From Methylophaga sp. (GTDB lineage: Bacteria; Pseudomonadota; Gammaproteobacteria; Nitrosococcales; Methylophagaceae): 64,000 nucleotides of DNA. Positions 9,562 to 18,366 of the stretch are shown here, piece after piece. The position numbers and the translations under genes are program-made. The notes below the pieces were generated by a model. That model was not told the DNA's origin, did no database searches, and saw only the letters and a program-made list of their open reading frames with translations. Location: positions 62,001 through 126,000 of the forward strand of contig NZ_VENF01000007.1 in NCBI RefSeq assembly GCF_009711715.1, in the 5' to 3' direction. Each line of letters opens with the position of its first letter. Position 1 is the first letter of the stretch.

Positions 9562-9590
9562 TAAAAAAGGGCAGCGATGTGCCCCCTTTT
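9562..9590 (-). terminator. Terminator after the zinc-finger gene
   Basis: An imperfect hairpin (GGGCA at 9569-9573 with TGCCC at 9580-9584) is followed on the minus strand by six T and more A/T. It lies 16 bases past the stop of the DksA-like gene. Confidence 0.65.
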
Positions 9591-9605
9591 ATTAGTTTGT
9601 ATTAA

Positions 9606-9872
9606 TCAGCGCAGTTGACTGTCTTTACTGCCCCGGCGATTGAAGAGACCGGCAGCCTTGTTTTCCTTATCCACTTCTTCCTGACACTGCACGCACAGCC
9701 GCACACCGGGAATGGCTTCACGGCGAGCCTCCGGAATGGCTTCTTCACATTCTTCGCAGAACTTCAGGCTCTCGCCCTTGGGCAGACGGCCGCGCACGGC
9801 GCTGACTGCATCTTCCACACTGGCATCGATTTGATCTTGTACCGCCCCGTCTCGGGACCATCCTCCAGCCAT
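9606..9872 (-). CDS. DksA/TraR-type C4 zinc-finger protein (YbiI-like)
   Basis: This is a small cytoplasmic protein of 88 residues from the chosen start. The zinc finger is CEEC...CVQC, with the intervening segment REAIPGVRLC that is almost invariant in the YbiI group. The start at 9870-9872 has a GGAGG Shine-Dalgarno five bases upstream and gives the family N-terminus MAGGWSRDGA. A longer frame from a TTG at 9884 is not supported. YbiI-like proteins lack the DksA coiled-coil length, so a role in ppGpp-type regulation of RNA polymerase is not established. Confidence 0.85.
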   Translation of the reverse strand: MAGGWSRDGAVQDQIDASVEDAVSAVRGRLPKGESLKFCEECEEAIPEARREAIPGVRLCVQCQEEVDKENKAAGLFNRRGSKDSQLR

Positions 9873-9966
9873 AACGACCTCCAAATGACTGTTTTCATAA
9901 TAGTTTCATTATATTCTAAAGATGGGGGTTGGGATCAAAATTCTCAAGTTGATTGTTTCTTCTGTG

Positions 9967-10043
9967 TAGGTTGGGCTGAGGTACGAAGCCCAACGATAGA
10001 GGTTGGGGGCATTGTTGGGCTTCATTGCATTCAGCCCAACCTA
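9967..10043. repeat. Inverted-repeat element with 13-bp termini
   Basis: TAGGTTGGGCTGA at 9967-9979 is the exact reverse complement of TCAGCCCAACCTA at 10031-10043. Two internal copies of the GCCCAAC/GTTGGGC motif lie between them. Similar 'TAGGTTGGGCTGA...AGCCCAAC' palindromes are widespread REP- or MITE-like noncoding repeats. No open frame lies inside. Confidence 0.75.
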
Positions 10044-10248
10044 TATCTTGACATTGCGACGCCGACAGGTCGTGGCAATCTTCAGGAACCTGGTTTTCGG
10101 TCAAAGCTGGGAAGCTAGCAGTGAATAAAACATTCAGTTCTGTTCTGAACGCTCGTATTTCGCCTTAATGGCGAGTCAGGGAAATACGCGCCCATTTCCC
10201 TAACAACCCTAGGGCGCCCCAATGTGCTGGCCTGCGGCTCCACTCGTC

Positions 10249-10325
10249 ATAACATTGATTCAGGCGGTCGGCTAAAACTCGCTGCGCTCAGACACTAGCC
10301 GCCCTCAGACCTGAATCAATGTTAT
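10249..10325. repeat. 16-bp perfect inverted repeat flanking a 45-bp core
   Basis: ATAACATTGATTCAGG (10249-10264) pairs perfectly with its reverse complement at 10310-10325. Outer TGTGCTG and CAGCACA motifs extend the symmetry discontinuously. The core contains CTCGCTGCGCTCAGACA, a segment that recurs in dispersed repeats of many proteobacteria. It could fold as a long hairpin in RNA or DNA. Confidence 0.7.
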
Positions 10326-10687
10326 TCCTCGTCAGCACAAACGGGGATGGAAAAGCGGACACAAACTTGAATCTAGGGAATCAACTTTCCCCTCTCCCTC
10401 GAAGGGATAGGGGAAACCCGCCCTTATGCGAAGCTGAGCATCGCAGAGGTGACTGGATCAGTGTGAGCGCATGTCTGAGCGTAGCGAGTTTGCGAACACC
10501 CAGTCAGATCGAGAAGCGCAGGGAACCCGCAGGGCAAGCATGGGTCTGGCCTTTTTTGGCCACGCAAAAATGAACTTGTGAACCTCAAGTTCACAAAACC
10601 GGCTCTAGACTGAAAACTATGTGGTATTACTTAGGCCAAAGCTTAAACTGCTAAGCTATTCCATATTTGATAAAAATTACATTAACA

Positions 10688-12154
10688 ATGAAATACACCG
10701 ATCTCCGCGACTTCCTCTCCGGCCTGGAAAAGCAGGGCGAACTCAAACGCATTACCACCGAAGTTGATCCAGCCCTGGAAATGACCGAAATCGCTGACCG
10801 GGTGTTACGGGCAGGTGGTCCGGCGCTTTTGTTTGAAAATCCCAAAGGCTCTAAGGTCCCGGCTTTGCTGAACCTGTTCGGCACGCCGAAGCGTGTGGCA
10901 ATGGGCATGGGTGAGGACTCGGTGGAAGCTTTGCGGGAGGTCGGCAAACTGCTCGCCTTTTTGAAAGAGCCTGAACCGCCCAAGGGTATGAAGGATGCCT
11001 GGAGTAAATTGCCGATTTTCAGGCAGGTGATGAATATGGGGCCGAAGGTCGTCAAAAAGGCGGCCTGTCAGGAGCAGGTGCTGGAAGGGGATGAGATTGA
11101 TCTGGCCAATTATCCGATTCAGCTGTGCTGGCCGGAAGATGCGGCACCGCTGATTACCTGGGGGCTGGTGGTCACCAAAGGGCCGCATAAAGAACGCCAG
11201 AACCTCGGCATTTACCGGCAGCAGGTGATTGGCAAGAACCGCGTGATTATGCGTTGGTTGTCGCATCGCGGCGGCGCACTGGATTTCAAGGAATGGCAGC
11301 AGACCTATCCGGGCGAACCGTTTCCGGTCAGTGTCGTGCTGGGCTGCGATCCGGCCACTATTCTGGGCGCGGTGACGCCGGTGCCGGATACCTTGTCGGA
11401 ATATGCTTTTGCCGGTCTTTTGCGTGGCAGCAAAACGGAGCTGGTGAAGTGCATCGGTAATGATCTGCAGGTACCGGCCAATGCCGAGATTGTGCTGGAA
11501 GGACATATCTACCCCGATGATATGGCACCGGAAGGACCCTATGGTGATCACACCGGTTATTACAATGAAGTCGACAGCTTTCCGGTGTTTACCATCGAGC
11601 GCATTACCCAGCGGCAGAACCCGATTTATCACAGCACTTATACCGGCCGGCCACCGGATGAACCGGCGATTCTTGGTGTGGCGCTGAACGAGGTGTTCGT
11701 GCCGATACTGCAGAAACAGTTTCCGGAGATAGTGGATTTCTATCTGCCGCCGGAGGGGTGTTCCTACCGGATGGCAGTAGTGAGCATGAAGAAACAGTAT
11801 CCCGGTCATGCCAAGCGGGTGATGATGGGGGTCTGGTCGTTTTTGCGGCAGTTTATGTATACAAAGTTCGTGATCGTCGTCGATGATGATGTGAACGTAC
11901 GGGATTGGCAGGATGTGATCTGGGCGATTACCACCCGAATGGATCCGGTACGCGACACAACGCTGGTGGAAAATACGCCGATCGATTATCTGGATTTTGC
12001 CTCACCGGTATCCGGGCTGGGTTCTAAAATGGGCATGGATGCGACCAATAAAATGCCGGGAGAGACGGATCGTGAATGGGGACGGCCGATTGAGCGGGAT
12101 CCGGCTGTGGTCGCGAGGATCGATGCCATCTGGGAAGAACTGGGCCTGGGATAG
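10688..12154 (+). CDS. ubiD: 4-hydroxy-3-polyprenylbenzoate decarboxylase
   Basis: UbiD removes the carboxyl group of polyprenyl-hydroxybenzoate in ubiquinone synthesis, using the prenylated flavin made by UbiX. The 488-residue protein follows E. coli UbiD closely, for example [45 protein letters not shown] and [14 protein letters not shown]. The conserved Glu-Arg-Glu catalytic region is present. I place the start at the ATG at 10688 ([10 protein letters not shown]), matching the family. An upstream in-frame TTG at 10667 would add seven residues. No strong Shine-Dalgarno is visible. It is monocistronic. Confidence 0.95.
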   Translation: MKYTDLRDFLSGLEKQGELKRITTEVDPALEMTEIADRVLRAGGPALLFENPKGSKVPALLNLFGTPKRVAMGMGEDSVEALREVGKLLAFLKEPEPPKGMKDAWSKLPIFRQVMNMGPKVVKKAACQEQVLEGDEIDLANYPIQLCWPEDAAPLITWGLVVTKGPHKERQNLGIYRQQVIGKNRVIMRWLSHRGGALDFKEWQQTYPGEPFPVSVVLGCDPATILGAVTPVPDTLSEYAFAGLLRGSKTELVKCIGNDLQVPANAEIVLEGHIYPDDMAPEGPYGDHTGYYNEVDSFPVFTIERITQRQNPIYHSTYTGRPPDEPAILGVALNEVFVPILQKQFPEIVDFYLPPEGCSYRMAVVSMKKQYPGHAKRVMMGVWSFLRQFMYTKFVIVVDDDVNVRDWQDVIWAITTRMDPVRDTTLVENTPIDYLDFASPVSGLGSKMGMDATNKMPGETDREWGRPIERDPAVVARIDAIWEELGLG

Positions 12155-12211
12155 CGTTTAACTCTGTCGCTATATTTTAAAGACCGGTTCTATAATTGGA
12201 TTGAGGGATTA

Positions 12212-12330
12212 CCCGCCCCCATCCCGGCCTTCTCCGGTGCAGGAGGAAGGAGAAGTTTCGATGCGCGCCTTGGCGTAGCGTCTCCATCACTCGCCCCTTG
12301 GCGGGAGAGGGGCAGGCTGAGGGGGCAATA
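12212..12330. repeat. Compound inverted-repeat intergenic element
   Basis: Between ubiD and marC lie CTTCTCC (12229-12235) pairing with GGAGAAG (12249-12255), then a C/G-rich hairpin around CGCCCCTTGGCGGG. Outer arms CCCCC and GGGGG-type complement each other (12216-12220, 12321-12325). This resembles the dispersed 'CCCTCAxCCxxCCTTCTCC' class of noncoding repeats. Confidence 0.5.
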
Positions 12331-12347
12331 GTCCAAAGGGAGTCTCT

Positions 12348-12926
12348 ATGATTGAAAGTGCCTTGCTGTTATTTCTGGTCATTGACCCCTTCGGCAATCT
12401 GCCGTTTGTGCTGGCCGTGCTGAGTGGCACTGAAAAATCCTATTACCGTAAAACCATTCTGCGAGAGACGTTTCTGGCACTCATGGTTTTGGTCCTGTTT
12501 GCGCTGGTCGGTGATGCCATGCTGGGTTATCTCAGCATTGAGCGGGCATCGTTGATGGTTGCCGGTGGTGTGATTCTGTTTTTGATTTCACTGAAGATGA
12601 TTTTTCAGTCAGCCAAAGATGTCTTTGCCGGCGATTACAGTCAGGATTCCTTTTTATTTCCAATCGCTGTGCCCTGTCTGGCGGGACCGTCAGCCATTAC
12701 CACGGTGATGATTCTGCGCTCGCAGCAGCAGACCAGCCTGATCGAGTTGCTGCTGGCCTTGCTGCTGGTGCTGGTGATTGCCTTTGTTATCTTTCTGCTC
12801 GGCCGCCGTCTGAGTGACTGGCTGGGCGAGCGTGGCATCCGCGCGGTCGAAAAACTGATGGGGCTGCTGCTGAATCTGGTGGCCGTCAATATGATGCTGA
12901 TTGGCGTGCGCGACTTTCTTGGTTAG
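12348..12926 (+). CDS. MarC/YhgN family integral membrane protein
   Basis: This 192-residue protein has six predicted membrane segments and begins LLLFLVIDPFGNLPFVLAVL, the signature N-terminus of the MarC family. PCLAGPSAITTVMIL, another family block, follows at mid-length. The family was once linked to multidrug resistance in E. coli, but that was not upheld; the function is unknown. The ATG at 12348 follows an AAAGGGA ribosome site. It converges tail to tail with the MAPEG gene with no gap. Confidence 0.85.
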   Translation: MIESALLLFLVIDPFGNLPFVLAVLSGTEKSYYRKTILRETFLALMVLVLFALVGDAMLGYLSIERASLMVAGGVILFLISLKMIFQSAKDVFAGDYSQDSFLFPIAVPCLAGPSAITTVMILRSQQQTSLIELLLALLLVLVIAFVIFLLGRRLSDWLGERGIRAVEKLMGLLLNLVAVNMMLIGVRDFLG

Positions 12927-13319
12927 TTAATCGGCAAAGAAATAACCGGCAATCAGATAGAAAATATTCAGGGCGGACAGCGCCATAATCAGATAAAAAG
13001 TGATTTTCATGCCCAGTACCCGGCGCTCGCCATCGTTACGTTGCAATGCGGTGGCATGAATAAAGCGCCCGGCCAGCAGGGCGATACCGGCAATATGAAT
13101 CAGCCACCAGGGGCTGCCGGACCATTCCAGGATAATCATCAGAATCAGCGTGATGGGGATATATTCGGTGGCATTGCCCTGAACCCGGATGGCGGTCTGC
13201 AGATCCGGGTGACCATCATCACCTATTGATACCCGGTGCTGGCGACGCAGCTTGATAACCTGAAGTGAGAGTCTCACTATCCACAAAGCACAAAGACTGG
13301 CATATAAGGCAGTAATCAT
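12927..13319 (-). CDS. MAPEG family membrane protein
   Basis: This 130-residue protein has four helices. The family hallmark is HPDLQTAIRVQGNATEYIP, with RxxxN and E-Y residues, followed by GRFIHATALQ. The bacterial MAPEG group is related to microsomal glutathione transferase, but substrates are unknown. Its ATG overlaps the moaE stop by four bases (ATGA), so it is probably translated from the moaD-moaE mRNA. Confidence 0.82.
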   Translation of the reverse strand: MITALYASLCALWIVRLSLQVIKLRRQHRVSIGDDGHPDLQTAIRVQGNATEYIPITLILMIILEWSGSPWWLIHIAGIALLAGRFIHATALQRNDGERRVLGMKITFYLIMALSALNIFYLIAGYFFAD

Positions 13320-13771
13320 GATTTTTTCCCTTGACTGTGACCGTCGGTATTTTCTTCAACCCAGCGAGCGCCTTCCGGGCCGAATTCCTGTTTCCAGAAC
13401 GGGGCACGATATTTGAGTTCTTCAATCAGCCAGTTGCAGGCATCCAGCGCGGCACGGCGGTGCGCCGACCAGCAGGCAATAACCACAATCGCATCGCCGG
13501 GGTAGATCTCACCGACGCGATGGACGATAAGGCAATCCAGCAGCGGCCATTGTTCCCTTGCCAGCTGTTCCAGTTTTTGCAGATATTGCTCGGTCATCGC
13601 CGGGTAGTGTTCCAGCATCATTTTGCTGAGACCCTTACGATCACTGAAATCACGCATGGTGCCGATAAAGGTCGCAGTGGCACCGAACTGGCCGGCCTGA
13701 TTCAGTTCTGACTGCTGGCGGGCAATCAGTTGCCAGGGGTCGATGTCGTGTTCACTGACCCAGTTGCTCAT
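13316..13771 (-). CDS. moaE: Molybdopterin synthase catalytic subunit
   Basis: MoaE, with thiocarboxylated MoaD, converts cyclic pyranopterin monophosphate to molybdopterin. The 151-residue protein shows GATATFIGTMRDFSD, the HRVGEIYPGDAIVVI block, the basic AHRRAALDAC segment and the catalytic lysine region YRAPFWKQE. The start at 13769-13771 (MSNWVSEHDIDPW) is one base after the moaD stop. A much longer upstream frame only reads through moaD in another frame. Confidence 0.95.
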   Translation of the reverse strand: MSNWVSEHDIDPWQLIARQQSELNQAGQFGATATFIGTMRDFSDRKGLSKMMLEHYPAMTEQYLQKLEQLAREQWPLLDCLIVHRVGEIYPGDAIVVIACWSAHRRAALDACNWLIEELKYRAPFWKQEFGPEGARWVEENTDGHSQGKKS

Positions 13772-13772
13772 T

Positions 13773-14000
13773 TCAGCCCCCGGTGACCGGCGGGAAAAAG
13801 GCCACCTCATCCCCGTCTTCGACCGGATCATCGAAGCGGGCATATTCAAGATTAATGGCGACCAGGACATTATTGGGCCGCGGTGCATTATCGGTAGCCT
13901 GATCCCAGGCTTCGCCGGTGGTTTCGACCGAACTCAGTTCAACTTCTGACTTACCGATTTTGTCACGGAGACTGGCGAAAAATTTGACTTGGATACTCAT
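13773..14000 (-). CDS. moaD: Molybdopterin synthase sulfur carrier subunit
   Basis: This 75-residue ubiquitin-like protein ends in the obligatory FFPPVTGG. The C-terminal Gly-Gly is adenylated and thiocarboxylated (by MoeB in other bacteria) to supply the dithiolene sulfurs. It heads moaD-moaE-MAPEG and is divergent from moaC, with only 48 bases between the start codons. Confidence 0.93.
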   Translation of the reverse strand: MSIQVKFFASLRDKIGKSEVELSSVETTGEAWDQATDNAPRPNNVLVAINLEYARFDDPVEDGDEVAFFPPVTGG

Positions 14001-14048
14001 CTGGTTGATTGTTTCAGCAGTTTCGAAAACATTAGGATAACACTTGCG

Positions 14049-14525
14049 ATGGCTGAGTTAACCCATTTTAATCAGGCCGGCGAAGCCCATATGGTCGATG
14101 TTGGCAGCAAGGATGTGACTGACCGGATTGCGGTGGCTGCAGGTAGCATTTCTATGCTGCCGGAGACCTTCAGACTGATTGAGCAGGGTGGGCATAAAAA
14201 GGGCGATGTATTGGGTATTGCGAGAATTGCCGGCATTATGGCGGCGAAGAAAACCTCGGATCTGATCCCTTTGTGCCACCCGCTGGCATTGAGCAAGGTC
14301 TCGATCGAATTTGAGCTGGATGCCAATAACACCGCTGTGCATTGCCAGGCTCTGGTGGGAACCAGCGGCCAGACCGGGGTGGAAATGGAAGCCCTGACCG
14401 CAGTTCAGGTCTGCTTACTGACTATTTACGATATGTGTAAGGCGGTTGATCGTGGCATGGTGATGACCGATATCCGTTTGCTGGAAAAAGCCGGTGGCAA
14501 GAGCGGTCACTGGCAGCGGGATTAG
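14049..14525 (+). CDS. moaC: Cyclic pyranopterin monophosphate synthase
   Basis: MoaC completes the first stage of molybdenum cofactor synthesis after MoaA. The 158-residue protein has the conserved start [37 protein letters not shown] and [10 protein letters not shown]. The ATG at 14049 gives the family N-terminus [19 protein letters not shown] longer frame from 13989 overlaps moaD on the other strand and is rejected. The last four bases overlap the end of the convergent ModE-like gene. Confidence 0.95.
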   Translation: MAELTHFNQAGEAHMVDVGSKDVTDRIAVAAGSISMLPETFRLIEQGGHKKGDVLGIARIAGIMAAKKTSDLIPLCHPLALSKVSIEFELDANNTAVHCQALVGTSGQTGVEMEALTAVQVCLLTIYDMCKAVDRGMVMTDIRLLEKAGGKSGHWQRD

Positions 14526-15592
14526 CCGAAAATCTCCTTAAAGCTGACCGTTTCACCTGAGCGCGCCGTGTCATAGCCGGAGTAGCCTGCCAGGTTGTCA
14601 TGAAAAGCCTGGCTTTTGAGCAGGGAAATGATTTCAGTGACCCGCTCGTCATTAATCAGGTGATTCGGTACCGCCAGACAGTAATGCTCCCACACAAGGG
14701 GGATAAATTCGAGGTTGAACTTGTCCGCCATCGGCGCAATGCCAAAACCGACATCGGCAGCGCCACTTGCCACCATAGCCGCGACGGCCATATGAGTGAA
14801 CTCTTCATTCAGATAACCTTTGATCCTGCTGGCCGACACCTTATTCACCTGTAGTAACTGATCCAGCAGCAAGCGCGTACCGGAGTCTGACTGGCGGTTG
14901 ATGAAAGTCAGATTGCTGTCTGCCAGCGAGTGAATATCTTTCACCTGTTTGGGATTACCGGCTGCGACCATCAGGCCCTGATTACGCTTAACCACATAAA
15001 TCAGCTGATGCGTCTCTTGATTGAGAATTTCCAGATAACCCTGCTTTACCTGGTGACCCAGCTCGCCAACCGGGATATGGAAACCGGCGATATGGCAATC
15101 ACCGTTTCGCAGCGCGCGCAGACTTTCCAGGCTGCCATGGAAATGCAAGTCCAGCTGAAAGTCGGATTGCTGATTAATCAGGTCTCGTAACGCACCTACA
15201 GCCAGGCCGTGGCTGGCAAAAATATTAAAACCTTCAGCATGGTGGCGGTTGAGAATCGCTTCAAATTCACGTTTGAACTGGGTGGCGAAGTTATCCAGCT
15301 CCGGGGAGAAAGAAGCGGAAAGGTGTCGGTTGCCATGCATCAGTTTTTCGCCGGCCGGTGCCAGCCGGGCGCCGCGGCCCCGCTCCAGGATGACCAGCGG
15401 ATGGCCGAGCAGTGATTCCCATTTATTAACCAGCCCCCAGGCAAAGCGATAGGACACTTTCAGTCTGTCAGTGGCCTTTTTCAAGGAGCCTTCAGTCTGC
15501 ACCGCTTCCAGCAGATGAAACAGAATTGCATCGATATCGTGTTTTTCACCCTGATGGCGCATTTGCCAGTGAAAGTTGATGTTAATGTCCAT
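14522..15592 (-). CDS. ModE-type transcriptional regulator with PBP-like substrate-binding domain
   Basis: The N-terminal winged helix (about residues 18-95) has [20 protein letters not shown] and [16 protein letters not shown], the pattern of ModE and LysR DNA-binding domains. Instead of the molybdate-binding TOBE domains of ModE, residues about 140-350 form a periplasmic-binding-protein-like domain of the PF12727 class ([42 protein letters not shown]). Such fusions are thought to sense molybdate, tungstate or pterin-related ligands. Its neighbours, moaC/D/E on one side and an oxyanion porin-TupA pair on the other, fit an oxyanion sensor. It is divergent from the porin. Confidence 0.85.
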   Translation of the reverse strand: MDININFHWQMRHQGEKHDIDAILFHLLEAVQTEGSLKKATDRLKVSYRFAWGLVNKWESLLGHPLVILERGRGARLAPAGEKLMHGNRHLSASFSPELDNFATQFKREFEAILNRHHAEGFNIFASHGLAVGALRDLINQQSDFQLDLHFHGSLESLRALRNGDCHIAGFHIPVGELGHQVKQGYLEILNQETHQLIYVVKRNQGLMVAAGNPKQVKDIHSLADSNLTFINRQSDSGTRLLLDQLLQVNKVSASRIKGYLNEEFTHMAVAAMVASGAADVGFGIAPMADKFNLEFIPLVWEHYCLAVPNHLINDERVTEIISLLKSQAFHDNLAGYSGYDTARSGETVSFKEIFG

Positions 15593-15639
15593 ATTTATGT
15601 CTTTTTGTTCATATTTGTGGTCGGGTTAATCCTGATTAT

Positions 15640-15656
15640 ACTCATTAGAAATGAGT
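15640..15656. promoter_or_regulatory. Candidate operator between modE-like gene and porin
   Basis: ACTCATT-AGA-AATGAGT is a perfect 7-bp inverted repeat in the A/T-rich 123-base region between the divergent starts. Position and symmetry suit a regulator site, perhaps for the neighbouring ModE-like protein. The binding protein is inferred only. Confidence 0.45.
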
Positions 15657-15715
15657 CTATATATGCTTATTTAATCATATTAAAAATGATTGTTCTGAAG
15701 CGCAGGGAGAAATTA

Positions 15716-17050
15716 ATGAGACTAAAAACCACCATGCTACTGGCCGGGCTGACGATGGCGACAGCGATGCCGGCTTATGCCGGTTCGGAAATCAAAACTT
15801 TGATAGATATGCTGCATGCCAATGGCACGGTCAGCGATGCGCAATACCAGCGACTGATGGCAGAGCTGAACCAAAACCAGCAGCAGGCAGCTGAAGAAAA
15901 GGCCGTGGTCGAAAAAAAACTGGCCGAGGCGGTCAAGCCGCCTGAGGTGTCGGTTTCAACCAATGGCGGACTCAAGGTGAAAACCCGCGATGGCAAGTTT
16001 GAAACCAGATTGGGTGGCAGGGTTCAGGCCGATGCCGCAGCTTACGGCGGTGATCCGGAAATGGGGGATGGCACCGAAATCCGCCGTGCCCGGCTCTATC
16101 TGCAAGGCAGAATGTATTATGACTGGGGCTATAAACTGCAGTATGACTTTGTTGATGACGGGGCCAGTGGTATCAAAGATGCCTATCTGAGTTATAACGG
16201 CTTCGATAATCTGGAAATCAAGGCGGGTAACTTCAAGGACCCTTTCAGTCTGCAGGAGCAGACCAGTTCCAAGTTTGTCACCTTCACTGAACGTGCCTTG
16301 CCTTCGGCGTTCGCGGCCGGTCGCCATATCGGTGTGATGGCCACTGCCCAGCATCAACACTGGACCCTGGCAGGTGGTCTGTTCGGTGATACCGTCAGCA
16401 GCGAGGGTGGCGCTGATGATGAAGGCTGGGGCGCGGGAAGCCGGGTGACATGGGCACCGATCAATAACAAAACAGCAGTCGTTCACCTGGGCCTGGGGCT
16501 GAATTACCGGGAAACCGGCGGTATTGACTCGGCCCGTTTCAGACAGCAGCCGGAAACGCATATTGCCGGTATCAATATTCTTGACACCGGCACAATCGCC
16601 ACGGTGAATGATTTCTTCAAAACCGGTGCTGAAATTGCCACTGTGCAGGGGCCGTTTTCAGCGCAGGCTGAGTACATCACAACCTCGGTGAAACGGGACA
16701 GCGGCAGCGATCTGGATTTTGATGGCTGGTATGCCCAGGCCGGCTATTTCCTGACCGGTGAGTCCCGTAATTATAAAAACGGTAAATTCGGTGGCATTAC
16801 CCCGAAAGCCAATGTCGGTGAGGGCGGTATCGGTGCCTGGGAGCTGGCGTTGCGTTACAGCACGGTGGATTTGAACGATGCTGATATCGATGGCGGTGAA
16901 GCCGACTCAATGACCCTGGGCCTCAACTGGTATCCGACACCGACTTTGCGTTTCACAGCCAATTATGTCGATCTGCTGGATGTTGATGGCGGTGCCTACG
17001 ATGGTGAGGAACCGAGCGTATTTCAGCTACGGAGCCAGTGGGCGTTTTAG
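15716..17050 (+). CDS. OprP/OprO-type anion porin
   Basis: This 444-residue outer-membrane protein has a signal peptide ending MPAYA, then a short helical/coiled segment (about residues 25-75) that may trimerise. The 16-strand barrel that follows resembles phosphate-selective porins O and P (GGRVQADAAAY, RRARLYLQGRMYYDWGYKLQYDF, ending QLRSQWAF). The start at 15716 has GGGAG upstream. A frame running in from 15515 is an upstream extension without signal-peptide sense. It is followed by tupA, so the ligand may be molybdate or tungstate rather than phosphate; that is inference. Confidence 0.85.
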   Translation: MRLKTTMLLAGLTMATAMPAYAGSEIKTLIDMLHANGTVSDAQYQRLMAELNQNQQQAAEEKAVVEKKLAEAVKPPEVSVSTNGGLKVKTRDGKFETRLGGRVQADAAAYGGDPEMGDGTEIRRARLYLQGRMYYDWGYKLQYDFVDDGASGIKDAYLSYNGFDNLEIKAGNFKDPFSLQEQTSSKFVTFTERALPSAFAAGRHIGVMATAQHQHWTLAGGLFGDTVSSEGGADDEGWGAGSRVTWAPINNKTAVVHLGLGLNYRETGGIDSARFRQQPETHIAGINILDTGTIATVNDFFKTGAEIATVQGPFSAQAEYITTSVKRDSGSDLDFDGWYAQAGYFLTGESRNYKNGKFGGITPKANVGEGGIGAWELALRYSTVDLNDADIDGGEADSMTLGLNWYPTPTLRFTANYVDLLDVDGGAYDGEEPSVFQLRSQWAF

Positions 17051-17122
17051 TCATCAGGTCGTCATGCGCTTGTGCTAAGCAGTGTATAAATTAGCGATAA
17101 AAATTCGAATAGGAGGTGGATA

Positions 17123-17929
17123 GTGAAATTCAGACTATGGTTAGGACTGGGCCTGCTGGCTTTCGTGAGCAGCACGGCCATGGCTGTCGAGCATCTGAAA
17201 ATGTCGACAACGACCAGTACCGATAACTCGGGACTGCTGGCAGTATTAAACCCGGCGTTCGAAAAGCAGCACAGCGCTCAGGTGGATGTGATTGCTGTCG
17301 GTACCGGTAAGGCGCTGAAAATTGGTAGTAACGGCGATGTCGATATCGTTTTTGTGCATGCACCGGAGGCAGAGCTCAAATATGTGCAGGCCGGCGATTT
17401 TGTTGACCGTACTGCGGTAATGCATAACGACTATGTGATTGTCGGCCCGGCCTCGGACCCGGCGAATATTGCTCAGGCCGAAAATGCCGCGGGTGTCTTT
17501 ATTCGCATCGCCAATGCCCAGGTCGAGTTTGTCTCCCGTGGCGATGACTCCGGGACTCACAAAAAAGAAAAAGCCCTGTGGGACAATGCCGGCATTAAGC
17601 CTTCTGGCAGCTGGTATATCGCCGCCGGGCAGGGGATGGGCGCAGTACTGAAAATCGCTGATGAAAAAGGCGCCTATGCGCTGGCCGATCGCGGAACCCA
17701 GATCGCCTATGCCGACAAGATGAATCTGACAGTGCTGTTTGAAGGAGATGAGGTCATGTTTAACCCTTATCACATTATGGCGGTGAATCCGGCTAAACAT
17801 GACCACGTTAATTATGAGCTGGCGAAAAAGTACATCGATTTTGTGTCAGGGCCTGAAGGCCAGAAAATTATTCGTGATTTCCGAATCCAGGGGCAGCAGT
17901 TATTCCATCCGGATGCTGTCAGAGACTAA
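17123..17929 (+). CDS. TupA-like periplasmic oxyanion (tungstate)-binding protein
   Basis: This 268-residue exported protein has a signal peptide ending AMAVE. TTTSTDNSGLL directly after it is the ligand-binding signature of TupA tungstate-binding proteins. SRGDDSGTHKKEKALW and AAGQGMGAVLKIA also match that family. The start is a GTG at 17123, with AGGAGG six bases upstream. Oddly, no tupB permease or tupC ATPase follows; the gene ends at a strong terminator. It is likely co-transcribed with the porin. It could be the binding protein of a transporter elsewhere, or a sensor component. Confidence 0.85.
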   Translation: MKFRLWLGLGLLAFVSSTAMAVEHLKMSTTTSTDNSGLLAVLNPAFEKQHSAQVDVIAVGTGKALKIGSNGDVDIVFVHAPEAELKYVQAGDFVDRTAVMHNDYVIVGPASDPANIAQAENAAGVFIRIANAQVEFVSRGDDSGTHKKEKALWDNAGIKPSGSWYIAAGQGMGAVLKIADEKGAYALADRGTQIAYADKMNLTVLFEGDEVMFNPYHIMAVNPAKHDHVNYELAKKYIDFVSGPEGQKIIRDFRIQGQQLFHPDAVRD

Positions 17930-17937
17930 AACCGGAG

Positions 17938-17968
17938 AAAAAACGGGCTGCCATGCAGCCCGTTTTTT
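17938..17968. terminator. Strong bidirectional terminator
   Basis: A 14-bp perfect stem (AAAAAACGGGCTGC/GCAGCCCGTTTTTT) with a 3-base loop lies between convergent tupA and the cytochrome gene. A/T runs on both sides serve both strands. Confidence 0.93.
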
Positions 17969-17970
17969 AT

Positions 17971-18366
17971 TTACTTGGCTTTTTTGGGTTTGACTTCGCC
18001 GATGGCACCATCGGCACGGGCTTTGAGATAGCGATAAAGCTGTTCCCGGCCTGTCATGACCTGCGGGTTGGACGACCAGGCCGGCATGCTGCCGATAGTG
18101 CCGGTCTTACCATTTTCAACGACGCTGAAAAATTCGTCTTTACTGATAACGTTGAGACTCTCAGCCAGGTTAGGGCCGACCATGCCCTGACCGTAAGTGC
18201 CATGACAGCGGGCGCACCAGTTACGGTAAAGCTTGAAACCCTGATAGGTTTCAGCATCCAGCTCATGACTGTTGCTGACGGTGTAAGGGGCTTCTTCCGC
18301 CGTCGCTGCGAATGGCAGCATCAACAGGGCTGCCAGGGCAGCTGCTTTTATACCTCGTTGTGACAT
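17971..18366 (-). CDS. Exported class I c-type cytochrome (cytochrome cL-like)
   Basis: This 131-residue periplasmic monohaem cytochrome has a signal peptide ending AATA, the haem site CARCH in GFKLYRNWCARCHGTYGQG, and a GSMPAW methionine ligand. The C-terminal YLKARADGAIGEVKP resembles the tail I know from MxaG/XoxG cytochromes, electron acceptors of PQQ methanol dehydrogenases. No dehydrogenase gene is adjacent, so this link is an inference. It is a single-gene unit. Confidence 0.75.
   Translation of the reverse strand: MSQRGIKAAALAALLMLPFAATAEEAPYTVSNSHELDAETYQGFKLYRNWCARCHGTYGQGMVGPNLAESLNVISKDEFFSVVENGKTGTIGSMPAWSSNPQVMTGREQLYRYLKARADGAIGEVKPKKAK

Larger units (their letters stand above)
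9885..10687. other. Noncoding, palindrome-rich stretch
   Basis: About 800 bases lie between the zinc-finger gene and ubiD with no credible gene. The stretch holds a 77-bp inverted-repeat element (9967-10043), a hairpin CGTATTTC/GAAATACG (10154-10161 and 10181-10188) and a 16-bp perfect inverted repeat around a G+C-rich core (10249-10325). Low-complexity blocks resembling dispersed noncoding repeats follow. Short frames across it have no ribosome sites and no recognisable protein. The ubiD promoter should lie in the last A/T-rich 100 bases. Confidence 0.6.

Noticed and set aside
10805-11809. A 334-codon open frame antisense to ubiD
   Set aside because: It mirrors the strongly conserved UbiD frame, has no ribosome site and no family sense. 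Long antisense frames are common in G+C-moderate genes with this codon use.
14001-14048. Molybdenum-cofactor riboswitch upstream of moaC or moaD
   Set aside because: Only 48 bases separate the divergent starts, too short for the known Moco RNA fold.
15515-15715. N-terminal extension of the porin
   Set aside because: It would place a 67-residue segment before a perfect signal peptide, and it overlaps the divergent regulator gene; GGGAG marks the start at 15716.
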